Origin: E44-bin88 sp034419075
GTDB taxonomy: Bacteria; Chloroflexota; Dehalococcoidia; Dehalococcoidales; BS750m-G39
NCBI GenBank assembly: GCA_034419075.1
Contig: DAOULR010000022.1
Coordinates: forward strand, 1-64,000
DNA: 64,000 nt
Direction: 5' to 3'
A program made the position numbers and the translations under genes. Positions 8,958 to 17,921 of the stretch are shown here, one piece after another. The notes under the pieces are model-generated. The model saw only the letters and a list, made by a program, of their open reading frames with translations. It searched no databases and was not told the origin of the DNA. Within the stretch, counting starts at the first letter, position 1. Each line of letters opens with the position of its first letter.

Positions 8958-10694
8958 ATGTTCCGTAGCATTCAATGGCGCCTTACCTTTTTCTTCGTTC
9001 TACTCATCGTGGTCAGTATGGGCGCTCTCGGCGTCTATCTGGTCAGCTCTACCCGCAACTCCCAGCTCGACAGCCTGCGCTCTCAATTGGAGAACGAAGC
9101 CAAAATCACCGCCGAGGCCAGCCTGCCTGGATTTCTCGGTCAGGATGAAGACGCCGACCTTGACGCTCTGGCTAAGAGGCTGGGAGAAGAGATTGACGCC
9201 CGTGTCACTATCATTGCGGTGGACGGGGTGGTGTTGGGCGATTCCGAGGAGGACCCCGCTTTCATGGAAAACCACGCCAACCGCCCCGAAGTCATTGACG
9301 CCCTGGCGACGGGCGTTGGCGAGAGCACTCGCTACAGCGTTACCCTGGGGCAAGAGATGATGTATCTGGCCGTGCCCATCTCCTACCAGGGCGAAATCTT
9401 GGGCATAGCCCGCGTCTCGCTGGCGCTGACCACTGTGGAAAGCCTGGCCCACCGGGTGACGTTGAGCATTATCATCGCCATGGCGATAGCCGCCGTGCTG
9501 GTCATTCTGGCCGCCTGGATTATCGCCCGCATCACCACCGGGCCGATAAGGGATCTTACCGCCGCCTCAAAAAGAATCGGCTCCGGGGAGCTGGGGCGGA
9601 AGATAACCATAGCCGCCAAGGACGAGGTGGGGGAACTGGCCCACGCCTTCAACGAAATGTCGGCCAGGCTTAAGGAATCGGTGGAGGAAATCTCCAAAGA
9701 CAGGGCCAGGCTGGCTACCATCCTGGACAACATGGCCGACGGCGTCATTATGACCGACACCGAGGGCAATGTCTCGCTGGCTAACCAGACGGCGGAGAAG
9801 CTTTTTAGGGTTAAGGAAGTAGAGAATAAGCCGCTCATCGAGGCGGTGCGTGACCACGAGGTCGACGAGTTACTGAGGCTTTGCCTGAAAACAGGCCAGA
9901 CGCAGGCCGTTAACTACGAGTCGGGCACGTCGAAACGCTACCTGCGGGCTATCGCTATCCCCATCGCTCATAGCGGCGTCCTTCTCCTCTTCCAGGACCT
10001 CACCGAGCTTATAAAGCTGCAGACGACCCGGCGCGAGCTTATCGGCAACATATCCCACGAGCTCAGAACGCCCCTGGCCGGTATCAAGGCCATGGTGGAA
10101 ACACTGAGCGGCGGCGCTGTCGACGATAAAAAGGCAGCCCGCGACTTCCTTACCCGCATTGACGGCGAGGTGGAGCGTTTGACGCAGCTAGTGAGCGAGC
10201 TGACCGAGCTTTCCCGCATCGAGACGGGTAAAGCCGAGCTGAGGTTGGAACTGGTGAACCTGAACCAGCTAGCAGAGGAGGTTATCAGCCAGCTCAGCCC
10301 TCAGGCGGAGAGACAGAAGCTGACCCTAGGGAAAAAACTCGCCGCCAGGCTGCCCAAGGTCAACGCCGACCGGGCCCGGGTGCGTCAGGTAATCACCAAC
10401 CTGGTGCACAACGCCATCAAGTTCACCCCCGAGGAAGGGAAGATAACCATTACCACCAGGGCGCTGGAAGGCACCGTCGGCGTTGACATCGCCGACACCG
10501 GCATCGGCATCCCCGAAGCCGACCTGCCCCATGTCTTCGAGCGCTTCTATAAGGGGGACAGGGCCCGCTCGGGGGCGGGCACGGGCATGGGGCTGGCTAT
10601 CGCCAAGCATGTCGTCGAGGCTCACGGCGGCAGAATTTGGGTGGAGAGCGAGGAGGGGAGGGGCTCTACCTTCAGCTTTAGCCTGCCGCTCTAA
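8958..10694 (+). CDS. phoR: PhoR-like membrane sensor histidine kinase
   Basis: 578 residues. An N-terminal membrane segment (~8-28) and a second (~170-192) enclose an extracytoplasmic sensor domain. A HAMP linker (~193-245), a PAS domain (~255-345), the phosphorylation box NISHELRTPLAGI (~358) and a HATPase domain with NLVHNAIKFTP, DTGIGIP and GTGMGLAIAKHVVEAHGG follow. The kinase lies one base after phoB. The extracytoplasmic domain is longer than that of E. coli PhoR and like Gram-positive or Chloroflexota PhoR forms. Confidence 0.9.
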   Translation: MFRSIQWRLTFFFVLLIVVSMGALGVYLVSSTRNSQLDSLRSQLENEAKITAEASLPGFLGQDEDADLDALAKRLGEEIDARVTIIAVDGVVLGDSEEDPAFMENHANRPEVIDALATGVGESTRYSVTLGQEMMYLAVPISYQGEILGIARVSLALTTVESLAHRVTLSIIIAMAIAAVLVILAAWIIARITTGPIRDLTAASKRIGSGELGRKITIAAKDEVGELAHAFNEMSARLKESVEEISKDRARLATILDNMADGVIMTDTEGNVSLANQTAEKLFRVKEVENKPLIEAVRDHEVDELLRLCLKTGQTQAVNYESGTSKRYLRAIAIPIAHSGVLLLFQDLTELIKLQTTRRELIGNISHELRTPLAGIKAMVETLSGGAVDDKKAARDFLTRIDGEVERLTQLVSELTELSRIETGKAELRLELVNLNQLAEEVISQLSPQAERQKLTLGKKLAARLPKVNADRARVRQVITNLVHNAIKFTPEEGKITITTRALEGTVGVDIADTGIGIPEADLPHVFERFYKGDRARSGAGTGMGLAIAKHVVEAHGGRIWVESEEGRGSTFSFSLPL

Positions 10695-10697
10695 AAT

Positions 10698-10752
10698 TTT
10701 AACCAAAATTTAACAAGGCCTTAAACCGTCCTTAAAGTCCAGCCGCTAGACT
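10698..10752 (+). promoter_or_regulatory. Pho box (four 11-bp direct repeats) and -10 of the mgsA-pst operon
   Basis: Repeats begin at 10698 (TTTAACC), 10709 (TTTAACA), 10720 (CTTAAAC) and 10731 (CTTAAAG), each exactly 11 bases apart. Ten bases after the last CTTAAA comes TAGACT (10747-10752), a plausible -10. This is the classical PhoB class II layout, with the box replacing the -35. The first repeat begins 4 bases after the phoR stop codon. Confidence 0.8.
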
Positions 10753-10815
10753 GGTAATGGATGAATAGGACAACAGGTTTAAGGCTTTTTGTTAGTAAAG
10801 GAGGTGAAAGAAAGA

Positions 10816-11256
10816 TTGAAGAAACTGACACTGGCACTGGTTGCCCACGACGCCAAGAAAGAGGCTATGGTGCGGCTGGTGAAGGCGCACCGGGAAGAGC
10901 TTTCGGGGCTGGAGCTTACGGCTACCCGAAGCACCGGCCGTCTCATCCAGGAGAGGACGGGGCTGAAGGTGCGGTTGCTGGAGAGCGGCTCTATGGGCGG
11001 CGACCAGCAGGTCGGCGCTCTGGTGGCTAACGAGACCATCAAGGCGGTGATTTTCCTGCGCGACCCGCTTACGGCGCACCCCCATGAACCGGACGTATCG
11101 GCACTGTTGCGGGTCTGTGATGTGCACAACGTGCCCCTGGCCACCAACCTGACCACCGCCGAAGCCGTTCTTCACCTTATCGCCGAGCACTCCGAAGCCT
11201 TAGGCGAAAACAAAGCGGCAAGTCATATTGAAAAAATGACCGCCGCTAGAATATAG
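10816..11256 (+). CDS. mgsA: Methylglyoxal synthase
   Basis: 146 residues from the TTG at 10816, 9-10 bases after AAGGAGGTG. Family motifs are LALVAHDAKK near the start, STGRLIQERTGL, SGSMGGDQQVGALV and RDPLTAHPHEPDV. The enzyme turns dihydroxyacetone phosphate into methylglyoxal and releases phosphate. Its place as first gene of a Pho-box-driven pst operon makes sense: it frees phosphate from sugar phosphates when phosphate is short. Confidence 0.92.
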   Translation: MKKLTLALVAHDAKKEAMVRLVKAHREELSGLELTATRSTGRLIQERTGLKVRLLESGSMGGDQQVGALVANETIKAVIFLRDPLTAHPHEPDVSALLRVCDVHNVPLATNLTTAEAVLHLIAEHSEALGENKAASHIEKMTAARI

Positions 11257-11286
11257 ATTTCAGGATAATCAAAAGGAGGAAACAAT

Positions 11287-12195
11287 TTGTTTAGCAAGCC
11301 AGTCAAAAAGTGGTTCGTGTTACCGCTAGCGCTGGTGATGGTAGCTGCTATCGCCATGACCGGCTGCAATGGTAATAACGATTCGGGAAACGGGGACGGG
11401 CTTTCAGGTTCGTTCAACATCGTCGGCTCCAACACGGTGGAGCCGCTGAGCGCGATCTGGGCGGAGGAATTTATGGCCATGCACCCCGGCGTGAGCATCG
11501 CCGTCAGCGGGCCCGGCTCCGGGGTGGGCATTGCCTATCTGATTGACGGTACCACCGACATCGCTCAGGCATCGCGGCAGATAAAATCGGCCGAGATTGA
11601 GGCGGCTCAGGCCAACGGGATAAACCCCTACGAAATCCAGGTCGCCACCGACGCCCTGTCCGTGATAGTGCACCCCTCTAATCCGGTTTCCGAGCTGACC
11701 ATAGCCCAGATTTCGGCTATCTTCACCAACCAGATAACCAACTGGAGCGAGGTCGGCGGCAACGACGCTGAAATCGTGGTCATCTCTCGCGACACCAACT
11801 CGGGCACCCACGTCTTCTTCAAGGAGCACGTGGTGCAGATGGCGGGCCTGTCCACCGAGGATACCAGCCTTGAGTATGGCCCCGACGTGCTCTTCCTCCC
11901 CTCCACCAAGCAGGGGGTTGACGAAGTGGCTCAAAATCCCAACGCTATCTTCTATCCGGGGCTGGGCTACCTGACCGATGAGGTGAGGCCGCTGGCCATC
12001 AAGCGGACGGCCAGTGACGCGGGCGTTCTGCCCAGCGTGCAAACTGCTTTAGACGGCACGTACCCCATCGCCCGACCATTGCTCTTCTACACCGACGGTG
12101 TACCCACTGGCGCCATCAAGGCTTTCATTGACTACTGCCTATCCGCCGAGGGTCAGGCCAAGGTAACCGAAGTCGGCTACGTACCGCTACAATAG
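11287..12195 (+). CDS. pstS: PstS phosphate-binding lipoprotein
   Basis: 302 residues with TTG start after AAGGAGG. A signal peptide ends in a lipobox (AMTGC, Cys27), so the mature protein is a lipoprotein. Phosphate-binding family motifs include NIVGSNTVEPLS, GPGSGVGIAYL, RQIKSAE and SRDTNSGTHVFFKEHV. It delivers phosphate to PstCA. A Gly/Asn/Asp-rich linker follows the lipid-bearing Cys. Confidence 0.93.
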   Translation: MFSKPVKKWFVLPLALVMVAAIAMTGCNGNNDSGNGDGLSGSFNIVGSNTVEPLSAIWAEEFMAMHPGVSIAVSGPGSGVGIAYLIDGTTDIAQASRQIKSAEIEAAQANGINPYEIQVATDALSVIVHPSNPVSELTIAQISAIFTNQITNWSEVGGNDAEIVVISRDTNSGTHVFFKEHVVQMAGLSTEDTSLEYGPDVLFLPSTKQGVDEVAQNPNAIFYPGLGYLTDEVRPLAIKRTASDAGVLPSVQTALDGTYPIARPLLFYTDGVPTGAIKAFIDYCLSAEGQAKVTEVGYVPLQ

Positions 12196-12238
12196 AAAAC
12201 CCTATTTGAAATAAATAGGCGAAAGGAAAACTTGCCCC

Positions 12239-13171
12239 ATGCTGCAGCGGGGAACCATCGCCGAGGTTGACCTTGGAAAAGGTCTCCGGCGGCGGTGGCG
12301 TTTAGGTGAAAGGTTTATCGAGGGCTGGGTCTTTCTGACCGGCCTGCTGGCTATCGTCGTCCTCTTGGGCATCATCGCCCTCCTGCTCAAAGAGGGGCTG
12401 CCCGTTTTCTTTTACACGCCTCCCTGGGAGTTCTTCTTCGGTACCCAGTGGTACCCCGTCTCTGAGCCGCCCACCTTCGGCATCATGCCCTTCTTCGTTT
12501 CCACGCTCTGGATTACCCTAGTCGCCACCGCCATCTCGGTGCCCGTCGGCGTTGCCGTCGCCGCCTACCTGGCCGAGGTTGCTCCCGACAGAATAAGGGA
12601 GACGGTCAAGCCCATAATTGAGATACTGGCCGGCTTTCCCTCGGTGGTGATGGGCTTTTTGGGGCTAATGCTGCTCTCGCCGCTGGTGCAGAGCGCCTTT
12701 AACCTTAATACCGGCCTTTGCGGACTGACGGCGGGCATTATGCTCTCGCTGATGAGCCTGCCCATCATTATCAGCGTCTCCGAGGACGCCCTGCGGGCGG
12801 TACCCGACGAGTTCCGCCAGGCTTCCTACGCCCTGGGCGCCACCCGCTGGGAAACCATCAGGCACGTCTCCATCCCGGCGGCGCTTTCCGGAATCACGGC
12901 GGCGGTTATGCTGGGGGTGGGGCGCGCCATCGGCGAGACGATGACGGTGCTCATGGTGGCCGGCGGCGCCCTGGCCGTACCCGTCTCTCCCACCGAGCCC
13001 ATGATGCCGATGACGGCGGCTATCGCCTCCGGTATCGGTAACGCCGTGCGCGGCGGCCTGCAGTACCGGGCGCTTTTTGCCATCGGTCTGATTCTATTCA
13101 TTCTCACCCTGGGGGTTAATATCGTCGCCGACCGCGTCTTAGAGCGCCAGAAGAGGAAGTTCGCCCGATGA
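12239..13171 (+). CDS. pstC: PstC phosphate ABC transporter permease
   Basis: 310 residues, six predicted membrane segments. The conserved cytoplasmic loop (EAA motif) appears as ASYALGATRWETIRHVSIPA, and GVGRAIGETMTVLMVAG is typical of PstC. It overlaps pstA by ATGA at 13168-13171. Confidence 0.93.
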   Translation: MLQRGTIAEVDLGKGLRRRWRLGERFIEGWVFLTGLLAIVVLLGIIALLLKEGLPVFFYTPPWEFFFGTQWYPVSEPPTFGIMPFFVSTLWITLVATAISVPVGVAVAAYLAEVAPDRIRETVKPIIEILAGFPSVVMGFLGLMLLSPLVQSAFNLNTGLCGLTAGIMLSLMSLPIIISVSEDALRAVPDEFRQASYALGATRWETIRHVSIPAALSGITAAVMLGVGRAIGETMTVLMVAGGALAVPVSPTEPMMPMTAAIASGIGNAVRGGLQYRALFAIGLILFILTLGVNIVADRVLERQKRKFAR

Positions 13172-14040
13172 GCATGAGAGCGGGAAGCATAGCCAGGCGA
13201 CAGACATCACAGCGGGCCGCTTTCGGATTGCTGACGGCGGTCACGGCTATCGTGGTCATCGTCGTGCTGTCCATAATCGTAATCATGATTATCAGCGGCG
13301 GCGAAGCCATCAGCTGGGATTTCCTCACCCAGGCGCCGTCGCAGGCGGGGAAGGCGGGTGGCATCTTCCCAGCCATCGTCGGCACCTTCTACCTTATGCT
13401 GGGCACGATAATCTTCGCCCTGCCCATAGGGGTGATGGCGGGGATATACCTCACCGAGTACGCCCGCGATAACTGGCTGACCCGTCTCATCAACCTGGCT
13501 ATAGTCAACCTGGCCGGGGTGCCCAGCATCGTCTACGGCCTTTTCGGGCTGGGCATATTCGTCCTCGCCTTCAATTTCGGCATCTCGCTGCTTTCGGCTA
13601 GCCTGACCCTGGCCTGCCAGGCGCTGGCCATGACCATAACCACCTCAAGGGAAGCGATTTTATCCGTACCCAAGGAATACCGCGAGGGCAGCCTGGCCAG
13701 CGGCGCCACTAAATGGCAGACGGTCAGGCACATCGTCCTGCCTCAGGCTAGCCCTGGCATAATTACTGGGGCGGTTCTGGCCATGAGCCGCGCCGCGGGG
13801 GAAACGGCGCCGATACTGGTGGTGGGGGCGGCCTTTCTCCTGCCCGCGCTGCCTCATTCTCCCTTCGACCAGTTCATGGCGCTGCCCTATCATTTGTACA
13901 CGGTAGCGGCTCACGTCCCTGGCATTCCCGACAGCACAATGTGGGGTGTAGCCCTGGTGCTGATGGCGGTAGTCCTGTCCTTTAATATCCTGGCCACCAT
14001 CATCAGGCTGCGCGCCCGACAGCGGAGGTACAGCTCGTGA
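13168..14040 (+). CDS. pstA: PstA phosphate ABC transporter permease
   Basis: 290 residues, six predicted membrane segments. Loop motif GSLASGATKWQTVRHIVLPQ and SRAAGETAPILVVGAA are diagnostic. It overlaps pstC and pstB by four bases each, indicating translational coupling. Confidence 0.93.
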   Translation: MSMRAGSIARRQTSQRAAFGLLTAVTAIVVIVVLSIIVIMIISGGEAISWDFLTQAPSQAGKAGGIFPAIVGTFYLMLGTIIFALPIGVMAGIYLTEYARDNWLTRLINLAIVNLAGVPSIVYGLFGLGIFVLAFNFGISLLSASLTLACQALAMTITTSREAILSVPKEYREGSLASGATKWQTVRHIVLPQASPGIITGAVLAMSRAAGETAPILVVGAAFLLPALPHSPFDQFMALPYHLYTVAAHVPGIPDSTMWGVALVLMAVVLSFNILATIIRLRARQRRYSS

Positions 14041-14855
14041 ATATGAAATTAAGCACAGATTTGGTGGGCGAAGCGCCCGCATGCAAAAAGACCAGGTTGG
14101 GCGTCAGCCAGCTCAACCTCTTCTACGGCGATTTTCAGGCGCTGCGCAATATCACCCTGGATATACCCGAGTGCGCCATCACCGCCATCATCGGGCCTTC
14201 GGGGTGCGGCAAGTCTTCCTTTCTGCGCGTTTTCAACAGGATGAACGACCTCATCACTGGGGCCAGGGTGGAAGGGCGCATCGAGCTTGACGGCATCGAT
14301 ATCTACGCTAAAGATATTGACGTGGTCGAGCTGCGCAAGAGGGTAGGCATGGTCTTCCAGAAGCCCAACCCCTTCCCCATGTCCGTGTTCGAGAATGTGG
14401 CTTACGGCCCCCGACGGCATGGCCGCCATAACCGCGGCGAGCTTGAGGAAATCGTAGAAAAGAGTCTGCGGCAGGCAGCGCTGTGGGAGGAGGTCAAGGA
14501 TAAGCTGGGGCAGTCGGCGCTGGCTCTGTCGGGAGGGCAGCAGCAAAGGCTCTGTATCGCCCGCGTATTAGCCGTTGGGCCTGAGGTCATCCTGATGGAC
14601 GAGCCCTGCAGCGCCCTCGACCCTGTAGCCACCCTAAAAATCGAAGACCTGATGAGAAGCCTGGCCGATAACTACACCATCATCATCGTTACCCATAATA
14701 TGCAGCAGGCGGCACGGGTATCGGATATGGCCGCCTTCCTGATGATGAAGAAGGATAGAGCTGGCGTGCTGGTAGAATACGGCGCTACTTCCGATATATT
14801 TACCAACCCCAAGGATAAGCGTACCGAGGACTATATCACGGGGCGGTTCGGATAA
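14037..14855 (+). CDS. pstB: PstB phosphate ABC transporter ATPase
   Basis: 272 residues; GTG start overlapping the pstA stop. Walker A GPSGCGKSS, Q-loop VFQKPNPFPMSVFENVAYGP, signature ALSGGQQQRLCIARVLA and Walker B VILMDEPCSALDP are intact, and the H-loop reads IIVTHNMQQA. It powers the PstSCA importer. Confidence 0.95.
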   Translation: MNMKLSTDLVGEAPACKKTRLGVSQLNLFYGDFQALRNITLDIPECAITAIIGPSGCGKSSFLRVFNRMNDLITGARVEGRIELDGIDIYAKDIDVVELRKRVGMVFQKPNPFPMSVFENVAYGPRRHGRHNRGELEEIVEKSLRQAALWEEVKDKLGQSALALSGGQQQRLCIARVLAVGPEVILMDEPCSALDPVATLKIEDLMRSLADNYTIIIVTHNMQQAARVSDMAAFLMMKKDRAGVLVEYGATSDIFTNPKDKRTEDYITGRFG

Positions 14856-14874
14856 AAGCCAAGGAGGTGCCACA

Positions 14875-15543
14875 ATGGAGATAAGAACGACCTTCCACAA
14901 GAAACTGAGGGAAATCCAGGACGACGTCCTGGCCATGGGGAGCATGGCCGAAAAGGCGGCGGCGGCTTCGGTCAAAGCCCTCAAGGAGAGGGACGTAGCT
15001 AAAGCCCGGCAGGTAGTTGCCGACGACCCTAAAATAAACAGGAAGCGCTTCGACATCGAGGAGAAGTGCGTCCAGCTTATCGCCACCCAGCAACCTATGG
15101 CCAGCGACCTGCGCGCCATCATCTGCGTCCTCAATATCATCACCGACATCGAGCGCATCGGTGACCACGCCGAGGGTATCGCCAAGATTGTGGTTATGAT
15201 TGGTGACGAGCCACCGCTGAAACCGCTTATCGACATACCGCGCATGGCGGAAAAGGTAAACGACATGCTGCACCACAGCCTGGACGCCCTGATTAACCGC
15301 GACGCCGCTGCCGCCCGCAAGATTGCCGCCGAGGACGACGAGGTCGACCAGCTCTACGACCAGGTCTTCCGCGAGCTGCTGACCTTCATGGCCGAAGACC
15401 CGAAGACCATTACCCGCGCCACCCGCCTCATCTGGGTGGCGCACAACCTGGAGCGCAGCGCCGACCGCGTGACCAATATCTGCGAGCGGGTGGTCTATAT
15501 GGTGACGGGGAAGATGGAGGAGATAGGAGCCTCAAAGTACTAG
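14875..15543 (+). CDS. phoU: PhoU phosphate-signalling regulator
   Basis: 222 residues, all helical, two PhoU repeats. Each repeat holds the metal-binding E/D-x-x-x-D pattern (IERIGDHAEGIAK; LERSADRVTNICERV). AAGGAGG precedes the ATG. PhoU links Pst transport state to the PhoR/PhoB pair. It closes the operon. The gap to 15896 contains the second recombinase remnant and otherwise AT-rich DNA without a recognisable gene. Confidence 0.93.
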   Translation: MEIRTTFHKKLREIQDDVLAMGSMAEKAAAASVKALKERDVAKARQVVADDPKINRKRFDIEEKCVQLIATQQPMASDLRAIICVLNIITDIERIGDHAEGIAKIVVMIGDEPPLKPLIDIPRMAEKVNDMLHHSLDALINRDAAAARKIAAEDDEVDQLYDQVFRELLTFMAEDPKTITRATRLIWVAHNLERSADRVTNICERVVYMVTGKMEEIGASKY

Positions 15544-15679
15544 TCTGAAGAATGAGTTGCTCGTAAACTAGAATTAGTTTACTATCGGGTAATTAAAATA
15601 CCAACCAACAAGTAAGAATTACAGATTTTCAGACAAACAGAATACCTAATTAGCTTGGCAATTGGGTAATATTATTACC

Positions 15680-15784
15680 TATGGTGGGCCTTGGTTGACA
15701 GTTCCCGAACTTTTCTTCGAGAAAAAGCAACTGGTTCCAGCTTTGCAGCAGCTGCTTTTGTCCTGTCAAAAACCCACTACTTAA
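15680..15784 (+). pseudogene. Remnant of a site-specific recombinase C-terminus, copy 2
   Basis: Starts abruptly at YGGPWLTVPELFFEKKQLV and ends QQLLLSCQKPTT then TAA at 15782. Its first 47 bases are identical to 8036-8082; later differences are mainly synonymous or conservative (Ile/Val, Ile/Leu), so both descend from a translated gene. Similarity runs ~15 bases past the stop. Upstream sequence is unrelated and non-coding, so this copy is truncated at its 5' side. Confidence 0.6.
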
Positions 15785-15895
15785 CTTTAATTCATCTGAA
15801 GAATTTCGTCAATGACAGGAGGAGGCGAGAGAAAACTCCTTTACCAAAGAACAGCTACTGACTTATAATGATGCCCGGAGGGATGGAGAGTATTG

Positions 15896-17449
15896 GTGAA
15901 GCGGATAGCGGGAATCATTCTTATCCTTACTCTACTTTTATTACTAGGGGTGAGCTGTGATGGGAGTGAGTCTGAGCTCCCTTCTATTCCCGACACCACG
16001 ACCCCTGATACCACGGCTCCCGACACTACGGCACCCTCAATCACAAATGTCTCGGCAGAGAGTATTACCGAATTTACTGCCACCATCAGCTGGACAACTG
16101 ATGAGCCGGCCACCAGCCAGGTGGAGTACGGCACAACCACTGCTTATGGCCTGACTACTCCTTTAGACAGTGAATTGGTTACAAGCCATAGTATTAGCCT
16201 AACAGGGCTTGACCCGGGCAGCACTCATCACTTCATTGCGAAATCAGAAGACCTCGCTGGGAACGAAGCGATCTCAGACGACTATACCTTTATTACCATT
16301 ACAGGCGTGCTTGACCAGCTTGTGGTTCATTTCATTGATGTGGGCCAGGGCGATGCTATTCTAATCGACTACGGCACCAATGAAATGTTGATTGACGGCG
16401 GGAGATGGGGAGACTGTGCCGCCTATGTGCCGAGCTACATTGACGGCGCCCTGGAAGTGATGGTGGCCACTCACCCGGATGCGGACCATATAGGAGGTCT
16501 TGATGATATACTAGATATTTTCGACGTAGAGAATATATGGCTTAACGGAGACACAGCTTCCACTCAGACCTACACTGACTTCATGGCCAAAGTAAATGCT
16601 GAGGGTGCACAGGTGCATCAGGCACAAAGAGGAGAGCAGATTAGCCTCGGCGACTTGACATTTGACGTTCTGTATCCCACGCTACCCTTGGGCTCCGACA
16701 AAAATGAGAACTCTATAGTGCTGGAACTGGCCTTTGGCCAGATCGATTTCTTATTCACCGGCGATGTTGAAAGCGGTGGAGAAGCTAGTATGCTGGCAGC
16801 CGGTCTAATTGACGACATCGACATCCTGAAGGTGAGTCACCACGGCTCTAAGTACTGCTCAACCGCGAATTTTCTTGCCGCTGCACAGCCTGAAATAGCC
16901 ATCTATTCTGCCGGAGCGAATAATACCTATGGGCATCCGGCTCCTGAGACGATCACGCGCTTATGCGATATTGGGGCAATCATCTATGGGACTGATGTCC
17001 ATGGAACCATTGTGGTGACGACCAATGGAACAACTTACGATGTATATCCATCGAACGACGTGCCCCCGGTAGATTGCTCAATTTCGAGCGATATTACTCA
17101 TGACCCCACCATCAATGTTGGTAATAATGTGCAGATCACCAACATCTTCTATGACGGCCTCGTTTACCGCACAGAGTCCGATGAATATGTAGAGATCACA
17201 AACCTCGGAAGCGAACCTCAGGACTTGGCTGGTTGGGTTTTAAAAGATATATCTGATGATGGTCCCTCATTTACCTTTCCCTCTTATGTCTTAGACCCGG
17301 GTGAAAAGACACGGGTTTACACGAATGAAATTCATGAAGGCTGCTTTAGTTTTGAGTATGGTCAAGCGATTTGGCAAAATGATCCCCCTCATGATGTCGC
17401 CGCACTATTTAATGAACATGGCATAGAAGTATCCAGAATGAGCTACTAG
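15896..17449 (+). CDS. Secreted ComEC-like metallo-beta-lactamase-fold hydrolase with lamin-tail domain
   Basis: About 517 residues. An N-terminal signal sequence ends near LLGVSC, a possible lipobox. A Thr/Asp/Pro linker leads to a fibronectin-III-like domain (~35-140). The hydrolase domain follows (VHFIDVGQGDAILIDYG, HPDADHIGGLDDI, FTGDVESGG, KVSHHGSKYC), the HxDxDH metal site being intact. The C-terminal ~105 residues look like a lamin-tail domain (EYVEITNLGSEPQDLAGWVL). Such free-standing ComEC-type hydrolases act outside the membrane, possibly on DNA or nucleotides; unlike ComEC there is no membrane channel. GTG at 15896 is chosen; TTG at 15893 is possible. Confidence 0.85.
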   Translation: MKRIAGIILILTLLLLLGVSCDGSESELPSIPDTTTPDTTAPDTTAPSITNVSAESITEFTATISWTTDEPATSQVEYGTTTAYGLTTPLDSELVTSHSISLTGLDPGSTHHFIAKSEDLAGNEAISDDYTFITITGVLDQLVVHFIDVGQGDAILIDYGTNEMLIDGGRWGDCAAYVPSYIDGALEVMVATHPDADHIGGLDDILDIFDVENIWLNGDTASTQTYTDFMAKVNAEGAQVHQAQRGEQISLGDLTFDVLYPTLPLGSDKNENSIVLELAFGQIDFLFTGDVESGGEASMLAAGLIDDIDILKVSHHGSKYCSTANFLAAAQPEIAIYSAGANNTYGHPAPETITRLCDIGAIIYGTDVHGTIVVTTNGTTYDVYPSNDVPPVDCSISSDITHDPTINVGNNVQITNIFYDGLVYRTESDEYVEITNLGSEPQDLAGWVLKDISDDGPSFTFPSYVLDPGEKTRVYTNEIHEGCFSFEYGQAIWQNDPPHDVAALFNEHGIEVSRMSY

Positions 17450-17651
17450 AAAACTCAATGCGGACTTTGCCTACCCGTTGACACCTCTCAGACTGCTGCC
17501 CTATTATTATCGAGAAGGCGCTGCCTTTTACAGCGGATTTTGCCTTGCCATTTGGCGAATTGTCCACTAAAGGTGGCGCCTTCGATTTCGGAAACAAAAC
17601 CTGCAAAAAATGAGACTTGAAAAACCCGTGGAGGAATAATCCGTTGAGTTT

Positions 17652-17852
17652 TTAAGCTCCGAAACATTTGTCAAAGAGCGGGATAAATGTTGCCAACCAT
17701 AGAACACACGAAAAGCTAAAGAAAATCCAAGCAATAACTTTGAGACTGCTTCCAACTTCAGGAATGGTAATTAGCGTTAACCAGAAAGCAAAAAACAGAG
17801 TCCCCCATGAAAAAGGATTGAAGGTTAGTCTAGGCCTAATTGAGGTAACCAT
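17652..17852 (-). CDS. Small two-helix membrane protein (66 aa)
   Basis: Starts at ATG 17852, 8 bases after a clear GGAGG. The sequence holds two hydrophobic segments (~16-33 and ~40-58) split by a short polar turn (PEVGSSLK). No family recognised. It is the last gene of the leftward graspetide-like cluster, 69 bases after the 205-residue membrane protein, so a role in export or self-protection is possible but unproven. Confidence 0.6.
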   Translation of the reverse strand: MVTSIRPRLTFNPFSWGTLFFAFWLTLITIPEVGSSLKVIAWIFFSFSCVLWLATFIPLFDKCFGA

Positions 17853-17921
17853 ATATAACCTCCATCTTTCTTAGTACTGAAGTCAAAATGGGGTATAAAA
17901 GACCGGCCAACATAACATACG

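Noticed and set aside
17450..17651. Small open frames on both strands downstream of the ComEC-like gene
   Set aside because: No ribosome sites, no conserved motif and mutual overlap; treated as non-coding.
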